Counted from the first letter of the stretch, positions 52,124 through 62,964 are shown. The stretch is 64,000 bases of DNA from Rhipicephalus microplus (GCF_043290135.1 NC_134710.1:461691376-461755375); one strand, 5' to 3'. Made by a program: numbers and translations. Notes: generated from the letters alone by a model not told the origin.

Positions 52124-53332
52124 ATGGCTACCAACAACGCGCAACCTGGCTCTTCCACTCCATCCCCCAGCAACCCCGGCGTTCTTCGTTTACGAGAGCC
52201 CAAGGTCTTTAGCAGAGCTGATGAGACCGACTTGGAAGACTGGTTCGCTAACTACGAACTGGTGAGCGCAAACAACAAATGGGATGACGCGGACAAGTTG
52301 ACTGACGTCATCTTTTACCTCACTGTCGTGGCCGAATTGTGGTATCACAACCACGAAAACGACATTACGACGTGGTCCATCTTCAAAACGTCGTTTGCTG
52401 ACGTTTTCGGCCGACCCGCTGTCCGCAAGTCCAGAGCCGAACAACGCTTGCGGACTCGCGCACAGAAGCCATTTGGAGCGTTCACCAGTTTTATCGAAGA
52501 CATTATTGGTCTTTGCAACCGTGTGAACACCGCCATGCCCGAGTCGGAGAAGATTGAACACATCCTCAAAGGGATAATTGACTGCGCATTTCAGATGCTC
52601 CTGGCGCGCAATCCTGCCACCGTTGCGGAACTTGTGACTTTATGTCAAAGTTTCGACGAGTTGAACAAGCAGCGCGCCCTGACTCGGCCATTTTCCTCAC
52701 ACGCCGACTCGCTCTCCAGTCTCACTTCCGTTTCGACCAGTCACCAACCCAGCAAGAGAAAAGACTTCGTGCGTGAAGAAGTAGCTCGGCAACTGTTGTT
52801 GATTCCCTTCACGCAGCAGCCGCCGTCCTCTCGTCTGCCCTCACCACTCCACGACGTTATTGCCGAAGAGGTAGCTCAGGCTGTTCTTGTCGCTGCCCAC
52901 CAGCAGCCTGTGGCCATGCCTGTTGCCCATGCGCCGGCTATGCAGCCCGTGGCCGCACCTCTTACGTATGCCCAGGTGGTACGCAGCAGACCCCGCCAGC
53001 AGCTTTTGCCACCCATGTCTTCAGTTGCTCCCCACTCCCCCCCTTTTTCGACACCTTGGGCCGCACCACGAGTCAGCAATTCCTGACGCACTCCTGACAA
53101 TCGACTGATCTGCTACGCCTGCGGTACTCCAGGACACGTGGCACGATATTGTCGCCGTCGCTTCCAACCACTCCACGACGCTACTCGGCCGTTACCGTAT
53201 GACCCACAGCCCATGCACATACCTGCTCCCTATCCCTCACCGCAGTATGGATACACTAACCTTCCCGAGTCTCGGTCACCCCAGCTCTCACCTCAAACTC
53301 ACTCTCCCCGCTCCCCATCTCCTCGCAGATGA
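52124..53332 (+). pseudogene. gag: gypsy-4 gag, one stop
   Basis: The ATG at 52124 (MATNNAQPGSSTPSPS) lies 100 bp after the primer site. The core has EPKVFSRADETDLEDWFANY, KLTDVIFYLTVVAELWYHNH and GAFTSFIEDIIGLCNRVN. A single TGA at 53084-53086 precedes the knuckle CYACGTPGHVARYC, which is complete, and a Pro-rich tail ending SPRSPSPRR at 53330-53332. Apart from the stop, the 402-codon gene is whole. Confidence 0.92.
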
Positions 53333-54393
53333 TCACTGTCCCCAGTGCGTCTCCGACCCACTTTTTCCAACCGGGAAAACTGAACGCCGAAGTTCCAGAG
53401 GCAAGAACTGCGCCGTCGTCGAAATGCCCAAGTCCTCCCACTTCACCTGCTAACGTCGTCACCATATCTGTCGATGGTGTTTCTACCTTTGCCCTCATCG
53501 ACACAGGTGCTGCCGTTTCTGTTATAGCCGCCCAGCTCTGCCGCTCCCTACGCAAAGTGACCACGCCGCTCTCAGGACTATCGCTTCGTACGGCTAGCGC
53601 ACAACCAGTTGGACCTCTCGGCACCTGTACAGCCCGCATATTCAACCAAGGCTCTATGTACGTTGTCGAGTTCGTCGTCCTTTCAGTGTGCTCGCATGAC
53701 GTTATCCTCGGGTGGGACTTCCTGTCACATCACCATGCCGTCATCGACTGCGCACGCGCTGAAGTTTAATTTTCGCACCTGTCTGACGAACCTTTGCACG
53801 AAACTCTTGAGCGGTCCCCAAAACTCGTCGTGCGTGAAGACACTGAAATTCTGCCAGCCTCTCTTGCCGTTGTTCCTGTTTGCTGCGATGACCATAACGA
53901 TGCTACAGTAATGTTTACACCTTCCGACATTTTCATGAGCTGCAGAGCCGTTTTCTTGCCTTTCGCTACACTTGACGTCACTGCTGGCCGAAGCAATATT
54001 TTCGTTCACAGCAACCTTTCTGCCCCGCTTACGCTACTTGCCGGCGAATGTCTCGGTCGAGTGGAGTACCTCGATTCCTCTTTATTCCTTAACATGCCAA
54101 ACGAATCGTGTAGTAACGCCTCGACTGAACTTCATGCCCTCTCCCCTCTGGAATGCTCGTCGAGTGACACCTTCTCGAGTTCCATTGCCGACACCTTAAG
54201 TGCCCATGAACGCGCCGAGCTTCTTAATCTCCTCCAGCACTTCGCGAATTCAATCGACGTTTCTCAGCCGCAATTGGGTCGGACTTCCGCAGTGCACCAC
54301 TACATTGACACCGGTTCGCACCAGCCATTGCGTCAAAGATAATACCGTGTCTCTGCTGCAGAACGTCACGTCATCAGCGACCAGGTCGAAGAG
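53329..54393 (+). pseudogene. pol: gypsy-4 protease and linker
   Basis: The frame overlaps the gag stop by four bases (ATGA). The protease has ALIDTGAAVSVIAAQLCRSL with intact DTG and SHDVILGWDFLSHHHAVIDC. A TAA at 53767-53769 follows ARAEV. The linker (54-56 kDa position in the polyprotein is typical) stays open to TAA 54340-54342 just before YRVSAAERH. Gag-pol overlap in a different phase fits a -1 frameshift product. Confidence 0.9.
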
Positions 54394-55818
54394 ATGCTAC
54401 GCCATCGCGTCATTCAACCATCGCACCGTCCTTGGGCATCTCCTGTCGTTCTAGTTCGAAAGAGGGATGAATCGATTCGATTTTGCGTCGACTACCGGCG
54501 ATTAAACAAGGTGACGCGGAAAGACGTCTATCCATTACCGCGCATTGACGACGCCCTTGACAGCCTCCAAGGAGCCGAATTCTTCTCCTCCTTAGACTTA
54601 CGATCGGGATACTTGCAGGTTTCTATGGCAGAAGCTGATCGCCAAAAAACTGCGTTCATTACACCAGATGGCCTGTACGAATTTAACGTAATGCCATTTG
54701 GGCTTTTTAATGCTCGTCCAACGTTTGAACGACTCATGGACAACACACTGCGTGGACATAAGTGGTCTGTGCGTCTATGCTACCTCGACGACATTGTCGT
54801 TTTTTCTCCCAATTTTCCTACACATCTGCTTCGGCTCCAACTGGTTCTGACCTGTTTAACCAACGCTGGGCTGCGACTGAACCTTAAAAAGTGCCGCTCC
54901 GCCGCGCGAGAGCTGTCCATCTTGGGACACATCGTGTCCAAGCATGGTGTTCTACCCGACCCTGCAAAACTGCGAGCAGTCGCTGAGTTTCCGAAACCTA
55001 CCACACTGAAAGAATTACGCAGTTTTGTTGGACTATGCTCGTACTTCCGGCGCTTCGTGCGAAATTTTGCGTCGAGCATGTCACCACTGACCAACCTCCT
55101 ACGCGGTGACGCAGACCTTTCATACTGGTCTCCTGACTGCGACGTTGCGTTTGCCACGCTCCGTAGTCTGCTAACATCTCCTCCAATTCTTTGGCATTTC
55201 GACCCAACAGCTGCAACGGAAGTTAACACCGACGCTAGCGGGGTTGGTCTTGGCGCTGTCCTCGCCCAACGCAAGCCGGGCTACTCCGAATACGTCGTCG
55301 CTTATGCGAGTCGCACGCTTACTAAAGCTGAAGCCAATTACAGCGTCACTGAAAAGGAGTGCTTGGCGCTAGTGTGGGCGCTTCGCAAGTTCTGCCCTTA
55401 CTTGTATGGTCGTCCATTCGACCTGGTAACGGACCACCATGCACTTTGCTGACTCGCCACATTTAAGGATCCTTCTGGCCGCCTAGCTCGGTGGGCACTG
55501 CAAATCCAGAAGTACGACATTCACGTCATCTATAGCAGCGGACGCAAGCATTCTGACGCCGACGCTCTGTCGCGTTCGCCTTTACCTCCCGACTCGGCAT
55601 GCGGAACCACTAGTACCAACTCCGTCGTATCTCTCGATCTCGACTTCTTTGCCAGTGAACAACACAAGGACGCGTAGATAGCTTCCCTTTTTGTCTGTCT
55701 CTCTGGATCGTCAACCACTGCGGTACCACGATCTCTCCGACATCAAATTTCTCATTTTGCCGTACGTGAGCGGCTGCTACACCAACGCAACTACGCCCCT
55801 GAAGGTCGTAAGTGGCTC
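54394..55818 (+). pseudogene. pol: gypsy-4 reverse transcriptase and RNase H
   Basis: A 352-codon open stretch (54394-55449): [87 protein letters not shown] (intact), [40 protein letters not shown], and RNase [44 protein letters not shown] at 55450-55452 replaces Trp in LC-W-L. A TAG lies at 55675-55677. The frame is unchanged into the integrase. Confidence 0.93.
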
Positions 55819-56898
55819 TTGGTTGTCCCGCGCAGCTTGCGATCACAAATCTGCGCCTCCTTTCACGACGATCCCCAATGTGGTCATGCCGGAGTTTTCA
55901 AAACTCATGAACGCATTCGCCATCGCTTCTACTGGCGCGGAATGTATAATTTTGTTCGAAAATTCGTTATGGGCTGCCCTGACTGCCAACGCCGCAAGTC
56001 ACCGCCTTGCCACTCGTCCGGTGCGCTTCAAGCGCTTCCGTGCCCTGCCAAACCTTTCGATCAGATCGGAATTGATCTCTATGGCCCTCTACCTACAACA
56101 TCAGATAAAAATCGGTGGATCATAATCACTGTGGACCATTTAACACGTTACGCTGAGACCGCCGCCCTTCCAAGTGCCACTGCGCGGGACGTAGCATCCT
56201 TCGTCCTTCATCGCTTCATACTACGACATGGCGCACCTCGAGAACTACTAAGTGACCGAGGTCGAGCTTTCCTATCAGAAGTCGTCACGTCTCTGCTTTC
56301 TGAATGTCATGTTGTTCATCGCAAGGCCACGGCACACCACCCGCAGACTAACGGGCTCACGGAGAGATTTAACTGCACCCTTGGCGATATGCTCGCGATG
56401 TATGTGACATCCGATCATACTAACTGGGGTCGCATTCTTCCATTCATCACGTTCGCATACAACACCGCGGCACAGTCTACCACTGAATTTTCACCTTTCT
56501 TCTTTATGGGCGCGAACCGTCTTACACTACCAACACTCTCCTTCCATACCGTCCTGACGCATCCGAATGCCCATCTGTTTTCGAAGCTGCACAAAATGCG
56601 AAAGAGTGCCGTGAACTCGCACGCACCTTTACGTCACAAGAACAGCAGCGCCAGAAAGAAAACAGCTATTCCCCGGGATCACTTGTATAGCTGGCTGTTT
56701 CTTACCAAACCCCCGGCTTTTCCTCAAAACTCGTTCCAAAGTACGAGGGCCCATACCGCGTTTTGGAGCAAACCTCGCCGGTGAATTTTCTCATTGAACC
56801 ACTTTCCCCATCTGACGATATGCGCCGGCGTGAACGTGACCTCGTCCACGTCGCCCGCCTTAAGCCATATCATAGCCTTCTGCCTCCAGACTCTTAGG
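55819..56898 (+). pseudogene. pol: gypsy-4 integrase, late frameshift
   Basis: The zinc region ends CPDCQRRKSPP. The core has GIDLYGPLPTT (Asp), LLSDRGRAFLSEV (Asp) and TNGLTERFNCTL (Glu). At about 56505 a frameshift occurs inside the FFxYGREP motif. The true C-terminus continues in another phase (PGSLVWLAVSY, PKYEGPYRVLEQTSP, VNFLIEPLSPSDD, VHVARLKPYHS) and stops at TAG 56896-56898. Confidence 0.92.
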
Positions 56899-56932
56899 TT
56901 GCCAGGATGGCTCTTTTTCGGCGGGGGCGAAT

Positions 56933-57110
56933 TGTGAAGAAGAAAACGCATCGTTGGCAAGCAACATCGCCACCGCTTGGGTACTGGGTGCTGGGCTTCT
57001 CTCGCTCGGCTCGTGCTTATCATTGCCGGCATCTGCTTGACCGTTGCTCTTTCCGGTCGTGTTTCATCGTAGGACCACCGTCGCAACAGTCGCCAAAAAA
57101 CCCCTTTTCA
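56933..57110 (+). repeat. gypsy-4 3' LTR
   Basis: TGTGAAGAAGAAAACGC..CCCCTTTTCA, directly after the purine tract GGCGGGGGCGAAT. Confidence 0.93.
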
Positions 57111-57550
57111 GCACATATTCAGGGACAACAGCTGTAGTCGATATTTTTTTGACAGCAAAAGCACGCTCCGTACAACGGACAAAAATAAATTGGTGGGTGC
57201 CTGCTGTGAAGTAAGCGTTACAGGAACAGACCACAGCGCTATAAAGGCTCGCAAGAAGTGCAGGTGGGGTTTCCTTCTGAAAGAAGGTCCACACAACTCT
57301 CCTCAGCACAACTTGAGACGTGTTAATTTGTCCCACTTGCTTTGGCAGTTTCATCCCAAATACCCATTGATTCAACCGCGAGGTAGGGCCTCAAAGGGCC
57401 CGTAAACCACCTCCGATGTTTTTTCAAACATTTTAAGTAAACACGCGCATCGTCACGCGACACGAGTGAGCTAGTGCGGCCGGTTGTCTTCGTACGGGTC
57501 CATCGCGTTGGCGATTTTTTGAAGGCGTGCGCTCAACAAAGGGTTCATAT
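57111..57550. other. Spacer without a recognised gene
   Basis: Mixed-composition DNA between gypsy-4 and gypsy-5. No motif or repeat recognised. Confidence 0.5.
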
Positions 57551-57670
57551 TGTTACGCTAAAGCGGCAACGTATGAAGCGAGGAAGAGGAGAACGAAGTG
57601 GTCTGTTTTGGAAGCAGCTCGGTGTCGGTGCGGCTACCCTTCACCATTCACTCTTCAATAAATGGTAACA
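57551..57670 (+). repeat. gypsy-5 5' LTR and primer site
   Basis: TGTTACGCTAAAGCGGC..AATAAATGGTAACA. The inverted ends and the AATAAA at 57656 fit an LTR. TTGGTGAGAGGTGTTGGG follows at 57674. With no 3' copy present, this is inferred from structure and the gag position. Confidence 0.75.
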
Positions 57671-57683
57671 GTTTTGGTGAGAG

Positions 57684-59024
57684 GTGTTGGGTACAATAAC
57701 GGCGCCCCCGACGATTGGCGACTCATCGACCGCTGAGGTGCAATACGTGGAGCTTCGCCGAAGCCGACGACTTGCTGGTCTGCCAACTGCGATGGCGTCT
57801 CACGACAACAATGAAAACGAGCCACCTGCTTCGCGCGTTCCGTGGCAGCCCTACATCCAGCCTCCATCCTTCACTGGACAAGCTGCAGAAGATGTCAACT
57901 CGTGGCTCTACTCCTACCAACGGGTGAGTCGGTTTAATGGCTGGGATGCCACCACTAAGCTCAATAATGTGGGACTCTTTCTGAAAAGAACCGCATCTGT
58001 ATGGTTTGAAAACCATCAAGAAAGCCTGACGACAGGGCGAAAGTTCGTCGATGAAATCAAGTTATGCTTCGGGGATCCGGCAGCGAAGAAGAAGCATGCC
58101 GAGCAAACTCCTATGCAACGAGTGCAAGTACCCGGGGAAACCTGCACGACGTATATCGAGGAGGTGCTCAAGTTGTGCAAGGCACTGGACCCCTGGTTGA
58201 CAGAAGAGGAAAAGGTTTATCATCTTCTAAAAGGGATCGCGGAGGACGTTTACCAGTGTCTCATCGCAAAAGAAAGTTTGGAGCGTGTAAGTGACCTCAT
58301 CAAGCACTGCCATACGTTTGAAGCGCTAAAAGCGCGGCGAATTACAACAAAGTTCGGCCGTCTGCCCAACGTCAGTAATGTCGCCAGTGTCGACGTGCAT
58401 CCAACCCCATCGGATCTAACATCCATGATTCGCAAAGTATTGCACGAAGAGCTCGACCTACGCGAGGCGGCTTCTCGGCCAGCACCTAATGCCCGAGAAC
58501 CCTTTCCTTCCTGCGATTTAAGCGCTACGACTACCAACGCCGCCTCCCTTGATGTCTACAACTATACGCCTCGTCCTCGAGGGCCAAGCCAAACTATGCG
58601 TTCGTACTACCCATTGGATGAGGAATACGCGGGCAGACCACCTACCGCTTATCACACATGGAACGGCCGGGCCATTCATCCTTCTGCTGACCTCAGCGCA
58701 CACCACGAACGTCCCATATACTTTGACTGTGGCATCCGCGGTCATGTCGCCCGATTCCGCCCCGATCGCCGTCGCACGGCAGCACCATCCTATGGGCGAC
58801 CACGCACTTTCTACGGGCGCAGCAATCAGCACGTTGACGAGACATCCTGGCCCTCAGACTTTGACAGCAGGCCAAACCATCAGGGGAATCACCGCAGTGA
58901 CTCACCGGCGTCTGTGTGGAGTTTGACGTCACCACCTTCACGCCACCGAAGATCCCCATCCCCTCGACGACGTCCAACTTCACCGTCACCGGGAAACTAT
59001 AGGCAGCGCGACCGATGGAGGTGA
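57684..59024 (+). CDS. gag: gypsy-5 gag, intact, knuckle degraded
   Basis: 446 codons without a stop. A likely start is the Met at about 57792 (MASHDNNENEPP), or 57684. The core has QPPSFTGQAAEDVNSWLYSY, LNNVGLFLKRTASVWFENHQ, GETCTTYIEEVLKLCKALD and VYHLLKGIAEDVYQC. A Pro/Arg-rich tail ends PSPGNYRQRDRWR. The nucleocapsid knuckle reads YFDCGIRGHVARFR: the first Cys is Tyr and the last is Arg, so it cannot bind zinc as usual. It is the only Ty3 gag in the window that is fully open while having lost its zinc ligands. Confidence 0.9.
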   Translation: MLGTITAPPTIGDSSTAEVQYVELRRSRRLAGLPTAMASHDNNENEPPASRVPWQPYIQPPSFTGQAAEDVNSWLYSYQRVSRFNGWDATTKLNNVGLFLKRTASVWFENHQESLTTGRKFVDEIKLCFGDPAAKKKHAEQTPMQRVQVPGETCTTYIEEVLKLCKALDPWLTEEEKVYHLLKGIAEDVYQCLIAKESLERVSDLIKHCHTFEALKARRITTKFGRLPNVSNVASVDVHPTPSDLTSMIRKVLHEELDLREAASRPAPNAREPFPSCDLSATTTNAASLDVYNYTPRPRGPSQTMRSYYPLDEEYAGRPPTAYHTWNGRAIHPSADLSAHHERPIYFDCGIRGHVARFRPDRRRTAAPSYGRPRTFYGRSNQHVDETSWPSDFDSRPNHQGNHRSDSPASVWSLTSPPSRHRRSPSPRRRPTSPSPGNYRQRDRWR

Positions 59025-59092
59025 GGTCGCCAGCCATCTTCAGCTACCCGCCGCTACGCCTCCACTAGTGATTATGCATCATAAGAAGATCT

Positions 59093-59497
59093 GTGTTTTT
59101 GTGGACAATGTTAGTGGACACGGGAGCAAGCGTCTCCGTTATGAACATGGATTTCGAAACCCAATTAGGTCATAAGGTGATGTTCAAATGGCATAATGCG
59201 AGCACATTTTGTGCTGTGAGTGTAGAATTACTACGACCTCTTGGTGTGTGTACCGCGAACGTCTATTTCTTTAATAATGTCTATCATGCCGAATTCACAG
59301 TGCTCGCTAAATTAATCCATAATGTGATTCTGGGTCTAGAATTCCTGCAACAGTGTGGTGCAATTCTTGATTGCGGTGCCGGCGAGCTTTTTGTCTCTCC
59401 TTTTGTTGCCGACCAACCTGCTGCTTGTTCGCACACCCTTGCCGTCTGTGAAGATTCTGTCATACCGCCCCATTCGTTATCCAGCGTTCAGGTTATT
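59093..59497 (+). pseudogene. pol: gypsy-5 protease, cut by an insertion
   Basis: The active site MLVDTGASVSVMN is intact, followed by LRPLGVCTANVYFFNN, HNVILGLEFLQQCGAILDCG and a long linker. The frame ends at 59500 because the 173-bp Penelope-type insertion begins at 59498. The linker goes on after 59683 (VQVIVVSADNDLFDAVVEPM). Confidence 0.88.
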
Positions 59498-59682
59498 TGA
59501 ACTTGCATAGCGCATTACGGGGAAGAAGAAACGGCCGAGCAGACCGACACAAGAGGACAGAGCGCTCTGTCCTCTTGTGTCGGTCTTCTCGGCCGTTTCT
59601 TCTTCCCCGTAATGCGCTATGCAAGTTCAAGTACGACGAACCAACTCGCCCAATCTTCAACACTCGTGGAGTTCAGGTTATT
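59486..59682 (+). mobile_element. 173-bp palindromic Penelope-terminus insertion with 12-bp target duplication
   Basis: GTTCAGGTTATT stands at 59486-59497 and again at 59671-59682. Between them lies a near-perfect palindrome (left arm 59498-59563, right arm 59564-59630, no loop, centre AGCGCT, one mismatch), then a 40-bp tail with ACCAACTCGCCCAATC and ending CACTCGTGGA. The right arm and tail match the 3' end of the Penelope-like element at about 9280-9398. It carries no coding sequence. Confidence 0.92.
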
Positions 59683-60856
59683 GTTGTTAGTGCCGACAAC
59701 GATCTATTCGACGCTGTTGTTGAGCCAATGCCATCAATTGTCGCAAAGAAGGGTGTGCTCGTGCCTTGCTGTATTGTCTCTGTAGCCTGTGGTACAAGCA
59801 CATTGTGGGTGTCAAATTTGTCTAACCAGTCTGTTGTGCTTCCAAGTGGTATGTGACTTGCCTCGTTTGAAGCAGATACGAGCCTCAATATCGACGCCTT
59901 AAGCAATCACGCCTCGAATGAATCCCGGGCGCATGAGAGTAGCCCTGGTGTCCCCGCAGACTCTTCGCCGTTTTTAAACATGATTAGCAAGGCACTACCC
60001 TCTGATAGCGTCAAGCCCTGGTCAGCATTCTTAGCAGGCATGCTTCCTTCTTTGATTTCACCCAGGACGCTACCAATGTTTGTGTTTCGTATACGTGGCC
60101 TAACCACAGGTTTTACACGGGGTTCGCGCATCCCATAAGGCAGAAACTATACCAAGTATGTGCATCGGAACGCAATGTGATCGCCGAACAGGTGGAAGAC
60201 ATGTTGGCTAAGGGCGTCATCCAAGACTCTTCTAGCCCCTGGGCTGCACCGGTCATCCTCGCGGAGGAAGAAACGGGTCCTGGAGGTTTCGCGTCGACTA
60301 CCGGCGTCTAAATTCGGTGACGAAAAAGGATGTGTATCCGCTTCCCCGCATAGACGACGTTATCGACTATCTTTATTCGGCATCTTACTTCTCATCTGTG
60401 GACCTCCGATTGGGCTATTGGCAGGTACCTATGCATTCCGCCGAAAAAGAGAAAACCGCTTTTGTCACGCCAGATGGCTTGTTTGAATTCAATGTCATGC
60501 CGTTTGGTTTGTGCAACGCCCCTGCGACGTTTTAAAGGTTTATGGACACGGTACTGCGTGGTCCCAAATGGGAGATTTGTTTATATTAGCTCGACGACAT
60601 CGTCATTTTTTGACGTACTTTTGCTGAACACAACCACCAACTTGACGTTGTTTTAACATGCCTTGAACAAGCTGCCCTTACCCTGAACTCCAAGACAATT
60701 AGGTCAGCGAGGAGCAGTTGTACTTGGTCATCTTGTAGACAAGCATGGTGTGCGCCCTGACCCTCAGAAGGTTGCTGCAGTTACCTGTTTTAAACAACCA
60801 CAGTCACAACGTCAACTAAGGAGTTTTCTGGGTCTCTGTTCATACTTCCGCCGATT
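59683..60856 (+). pseudogene. pol: gypsy-5 linker and reverse transcriptase, decayed
   Basis: The linker (SADNDLFDAVVEPM, GTSTLWVSNLSNQSVVLPSG) stops at 59854 and continues across frame changes to VIAEQVEDMLAKGVIQDSSS. The reverse transcriptase frame 60317-60535 gives [54 protein letters not shown] and stops at TAA before the LDD region, which shows as LDDIVIF in another phase with further stops. The thumb [14 protein letters not shown] ends at the breakpoint 60856. Confidence 0.87.
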
Positions 60857-61089
60857 TGTGATGATGATATTTGATATTTTGGGGCGCAAGGGCCGTATCA
60901 CGGCCAAAGAGCGCCTGTTCATCTTATTAAAATATGGACAATGATTGTGATAAGCGGTTGTATAAGGGCCATAAAATTCCTCGCGGTAAGGCGGGTAAAA
61001 TTATACAAATAATAAAATCATGACCATGCCGTGAAAGGTGTGTTAGGTGTGAATAGATGACAAAAGTTGGTGATAAAAAACGATGGTGG
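60857..61089 (-). mobile_element. LINE 3' end fragment with hairpin, minus strand
   Basis: GGGGCGCAAGGGCCGTATCA followed by CGGCCAAAGAGCGCC forms a hairpin right after a TGATGATGATATT tail that abuts gypsy-5. This is the arrangement of a LINE 3' end lying on the minus strand: tail, then hairpin. No coding part remains. The border with the next LINE piece is uncertain. Confidence 0.45.
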
Positions 61090-61119
61090 ACATGTATGGC
61101 ATTAGCACAAGTGCCTCAT

Positions 61120-61856
61120 AGCATTCATAGCAGAATTATCTGCTATTGTACTGGCACTACGGAAACTTCCTTTGGGCGAATCGGAAGCAGTCGTAATTAC
61201 AGATTCTTTTTCAGTATGTGCTGCTCTGTTTTCAGAAGCCAACTTAACACTTGTGCACATGTTTCGACAACTCATACCGGCAAACTTGAAAAAACTGCAG
61301 CTTTTATGGGTACCAGGCCATCGTGGCATATATCTCAATGAGATGGCGGATGCACTAGCCACAGTATCTCTTAGCGGTTCCATTATCCCGATTTTGCCTG
61401 ATACGGCTTACGCGACAGCAATAAGGTTTAGAAAGCTCTGTTTGCGTGAATACGACTGCTACTCATTGGATAAATATCGAGATTTTGCACATCTAAGATG
61501 CCGCTGGAATAGACAGTGGTGTGCAACACGGCACTTGGAAGTTACTTTTACAAGATTGCGTTGCAGAGTTCCTCAACTGAATTATTATTATTTGCATAAA
61601 GTTGGTCTAAAGGCGTCACCTTTATGTCAGAATTGCGAAGCAATGGAAATGATAGATCACTTCTTTTTGTTCTGTCGCCGGTATTCTCATCAGCGGAAAA
61701 GATACCTGGTAGCTCCACTTGAAAAATTGGGATTAGAATTAAATGTGGCCGTAATTTTGTCGTTTGGCAGCATTAAATTCGGTTATAGCCACAGGGACGT
61801 CTGCTCTGCGGTATTTGAATACATAATTGAAACAAAGCGATTGCCATGTTAATCTG

Positions 61857-61952
<96 letters not shown>

Positions 61953-62190
61953 TTTAGACCCACCATTACCTCTGTCTCAAATCGCATCTGATGGCCTGAA
62001 TCGCTCGCTGCTCATATATACTCCTTTTTCGATTTTCGGCCTTTCTTTCTATATTTTTTTTCAGCCCAAAATTACGTTTTCTTTGAAAAACCATTAGCCT
62101 TTTAGTTTAGATCCTGCCGCCCGGTTCTTGGCCGATCCCCCTTTGTGGGTGTGCGCCAGAGTGTCAAGGATCATCATTATCATCATCATC
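61120..62190 (+). mobile_element. LINE-D: RNase H and C-terminal part, plus strand
   Basis: A 5'-truncated copy. The open frame (61172-61852, extendable upstream to about 61125) starts inside RNase H (AVVITDSFSVCAALFSE, then LLWVPGHRGIYLNEMADALA) and goes on to VLRCRVPQLN-type sequence (RLRCRVPQLNYYYLHKVGLK, CQNCEAMEMIDHFFLFC). A 3' untranslated part contains a (TC)n(TA)n tract and ends CCGCCCGGTTCTTGGCC with an (ATC)n tail near 62190. The copy at 11735-12567 shares the coding end and the 3' terminus. The frame shown is intact. Confidence 0.88.
61857..61950. repeat. (TC)n(TA)n microsatellite in the LINE-D 3' UTR
   Basis: TC repeats to about 61887, then TA repeats to 61950. It lies between the LINE-D stop codon and its conserved 3' end. 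Confidence 0.96.
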
Positions 62191-62520
62191 AAGTGCCTCA
62201 CTCGTTCATACCCTTGCGTCCAAGGGCCATGAGGCAAGTGCTTTGTTGTGTAGCCACCGCAGCAAAAACGTCTCTGCAGAGGTCGTGCTACGGAATGCCC
62301 GAGTATATGATATGAAAACTACGAATTTCTTTAAAAAACGCTAACAATAATTTATGACTAAAAAGTGGTTCCCTACCGACGAACATTGCAGAGCGTAAAG
62401 GCATATGTTGTCGGTAGGGTAATAGGTTAGGTTAATTTGGTTTTTATGGCGCAAAAGCAGCTAAGGCTATGCTGCGCCAGACACAAGACTTTCAGGAATG
62501 GACACTGAAAAGATGAGATT

Positions 62521-62964
62521 TTAAAGCTTATTTAACAGGTTACATTCTTTCGGAAAGTTTAGCAAGTCAGGCAGAGGTATTAGAGGGTCATCTCTTAGGA
62601 ACAAAGCAGGGTGTAAAGGTACGTGTTGTTTGTATAGCTTGCTGAAATGTTTTTGTCTCTGTGTTTCAATAGTAGGACATGTGATTAGGATGTGCATAAG
62701 TGTTAACGCTTCTTGGCATTTTTCACACGTTGGTTGTTCTTCCTTTGCGAGTAAGAAGTTGCGTGTCAAGTGTGTGTGTCCATTGCGAAGTCGGCATAAT
62801 ACAACCTCAATAAACCGTTGCTGGTGACGGCAGGTCCTCCATTCTCCGAGTGTGGGTTTCACCAGGTGGAGCTTATTGTTCATGCAGGTGTCCCATTCCT
62901 TTTGCAATTTTGCTAGTAGAGCCAGGCGAATTGTTCTCTGGATATATTTAAGGAGAATTTTCAC
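62521..62964 (-). pseudogene. LINE-E C-terminal zinc-like region
   Basis: An open 147-codon piece: RHQQRFIEVVLCRLRNGHTH, LLAKEEQPTCEKCQEALTLM and HILITCPTIETQRQKHF, a C-x2-C...H-x4-C motif of the region after RNase H. It ends NLLNKL. It is in line with the RNase H fragment above it, apart from a break near 62990. Confidence 0.82.

Larger units (their letters stand above)
51845..57110 (+). mobile_element. gypsy-4: complete-length Ty3/gypsy element, plus strand
   Basis: LTRs at 51845-52023 (179 bp) and 56933-57110 (178 bp) start TGTGAAGAAG and end CCCCTTTTCA. They differ at a dozen or so bases. The 4-bp flanks GCAT (left) and GCAC (right) may be a mutated target duplication. The order is primer site, gag, pol, polypurine tract (TTTTTCGGCGGGGGCGAAT). 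Length is 5.27 kb. Gag is in frame +2 and pol in +1, with five in-frame stops and one late frameshift. Confidence 0.94.
57551..60856 (+). mobile_element. gypsy-5: Ty3/gypsy element, 3' truncated
   Basis: A very short 5' LTR (120 bp, 57551-57670) with perfect TGTTAC/GTAACA ends, primer site, intact gag, protease, and reverse transcriptase broken by a 173-bp insertion, shifts and stops. It ends at about 60856 in the thumb ([12 protein letters not shown]), where a LINE 3' end begins. RNase H, integrase and the 3' LTR are absent. Its gag and protease are the most divergent of the Ty3 set. Confidence 0.9.
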
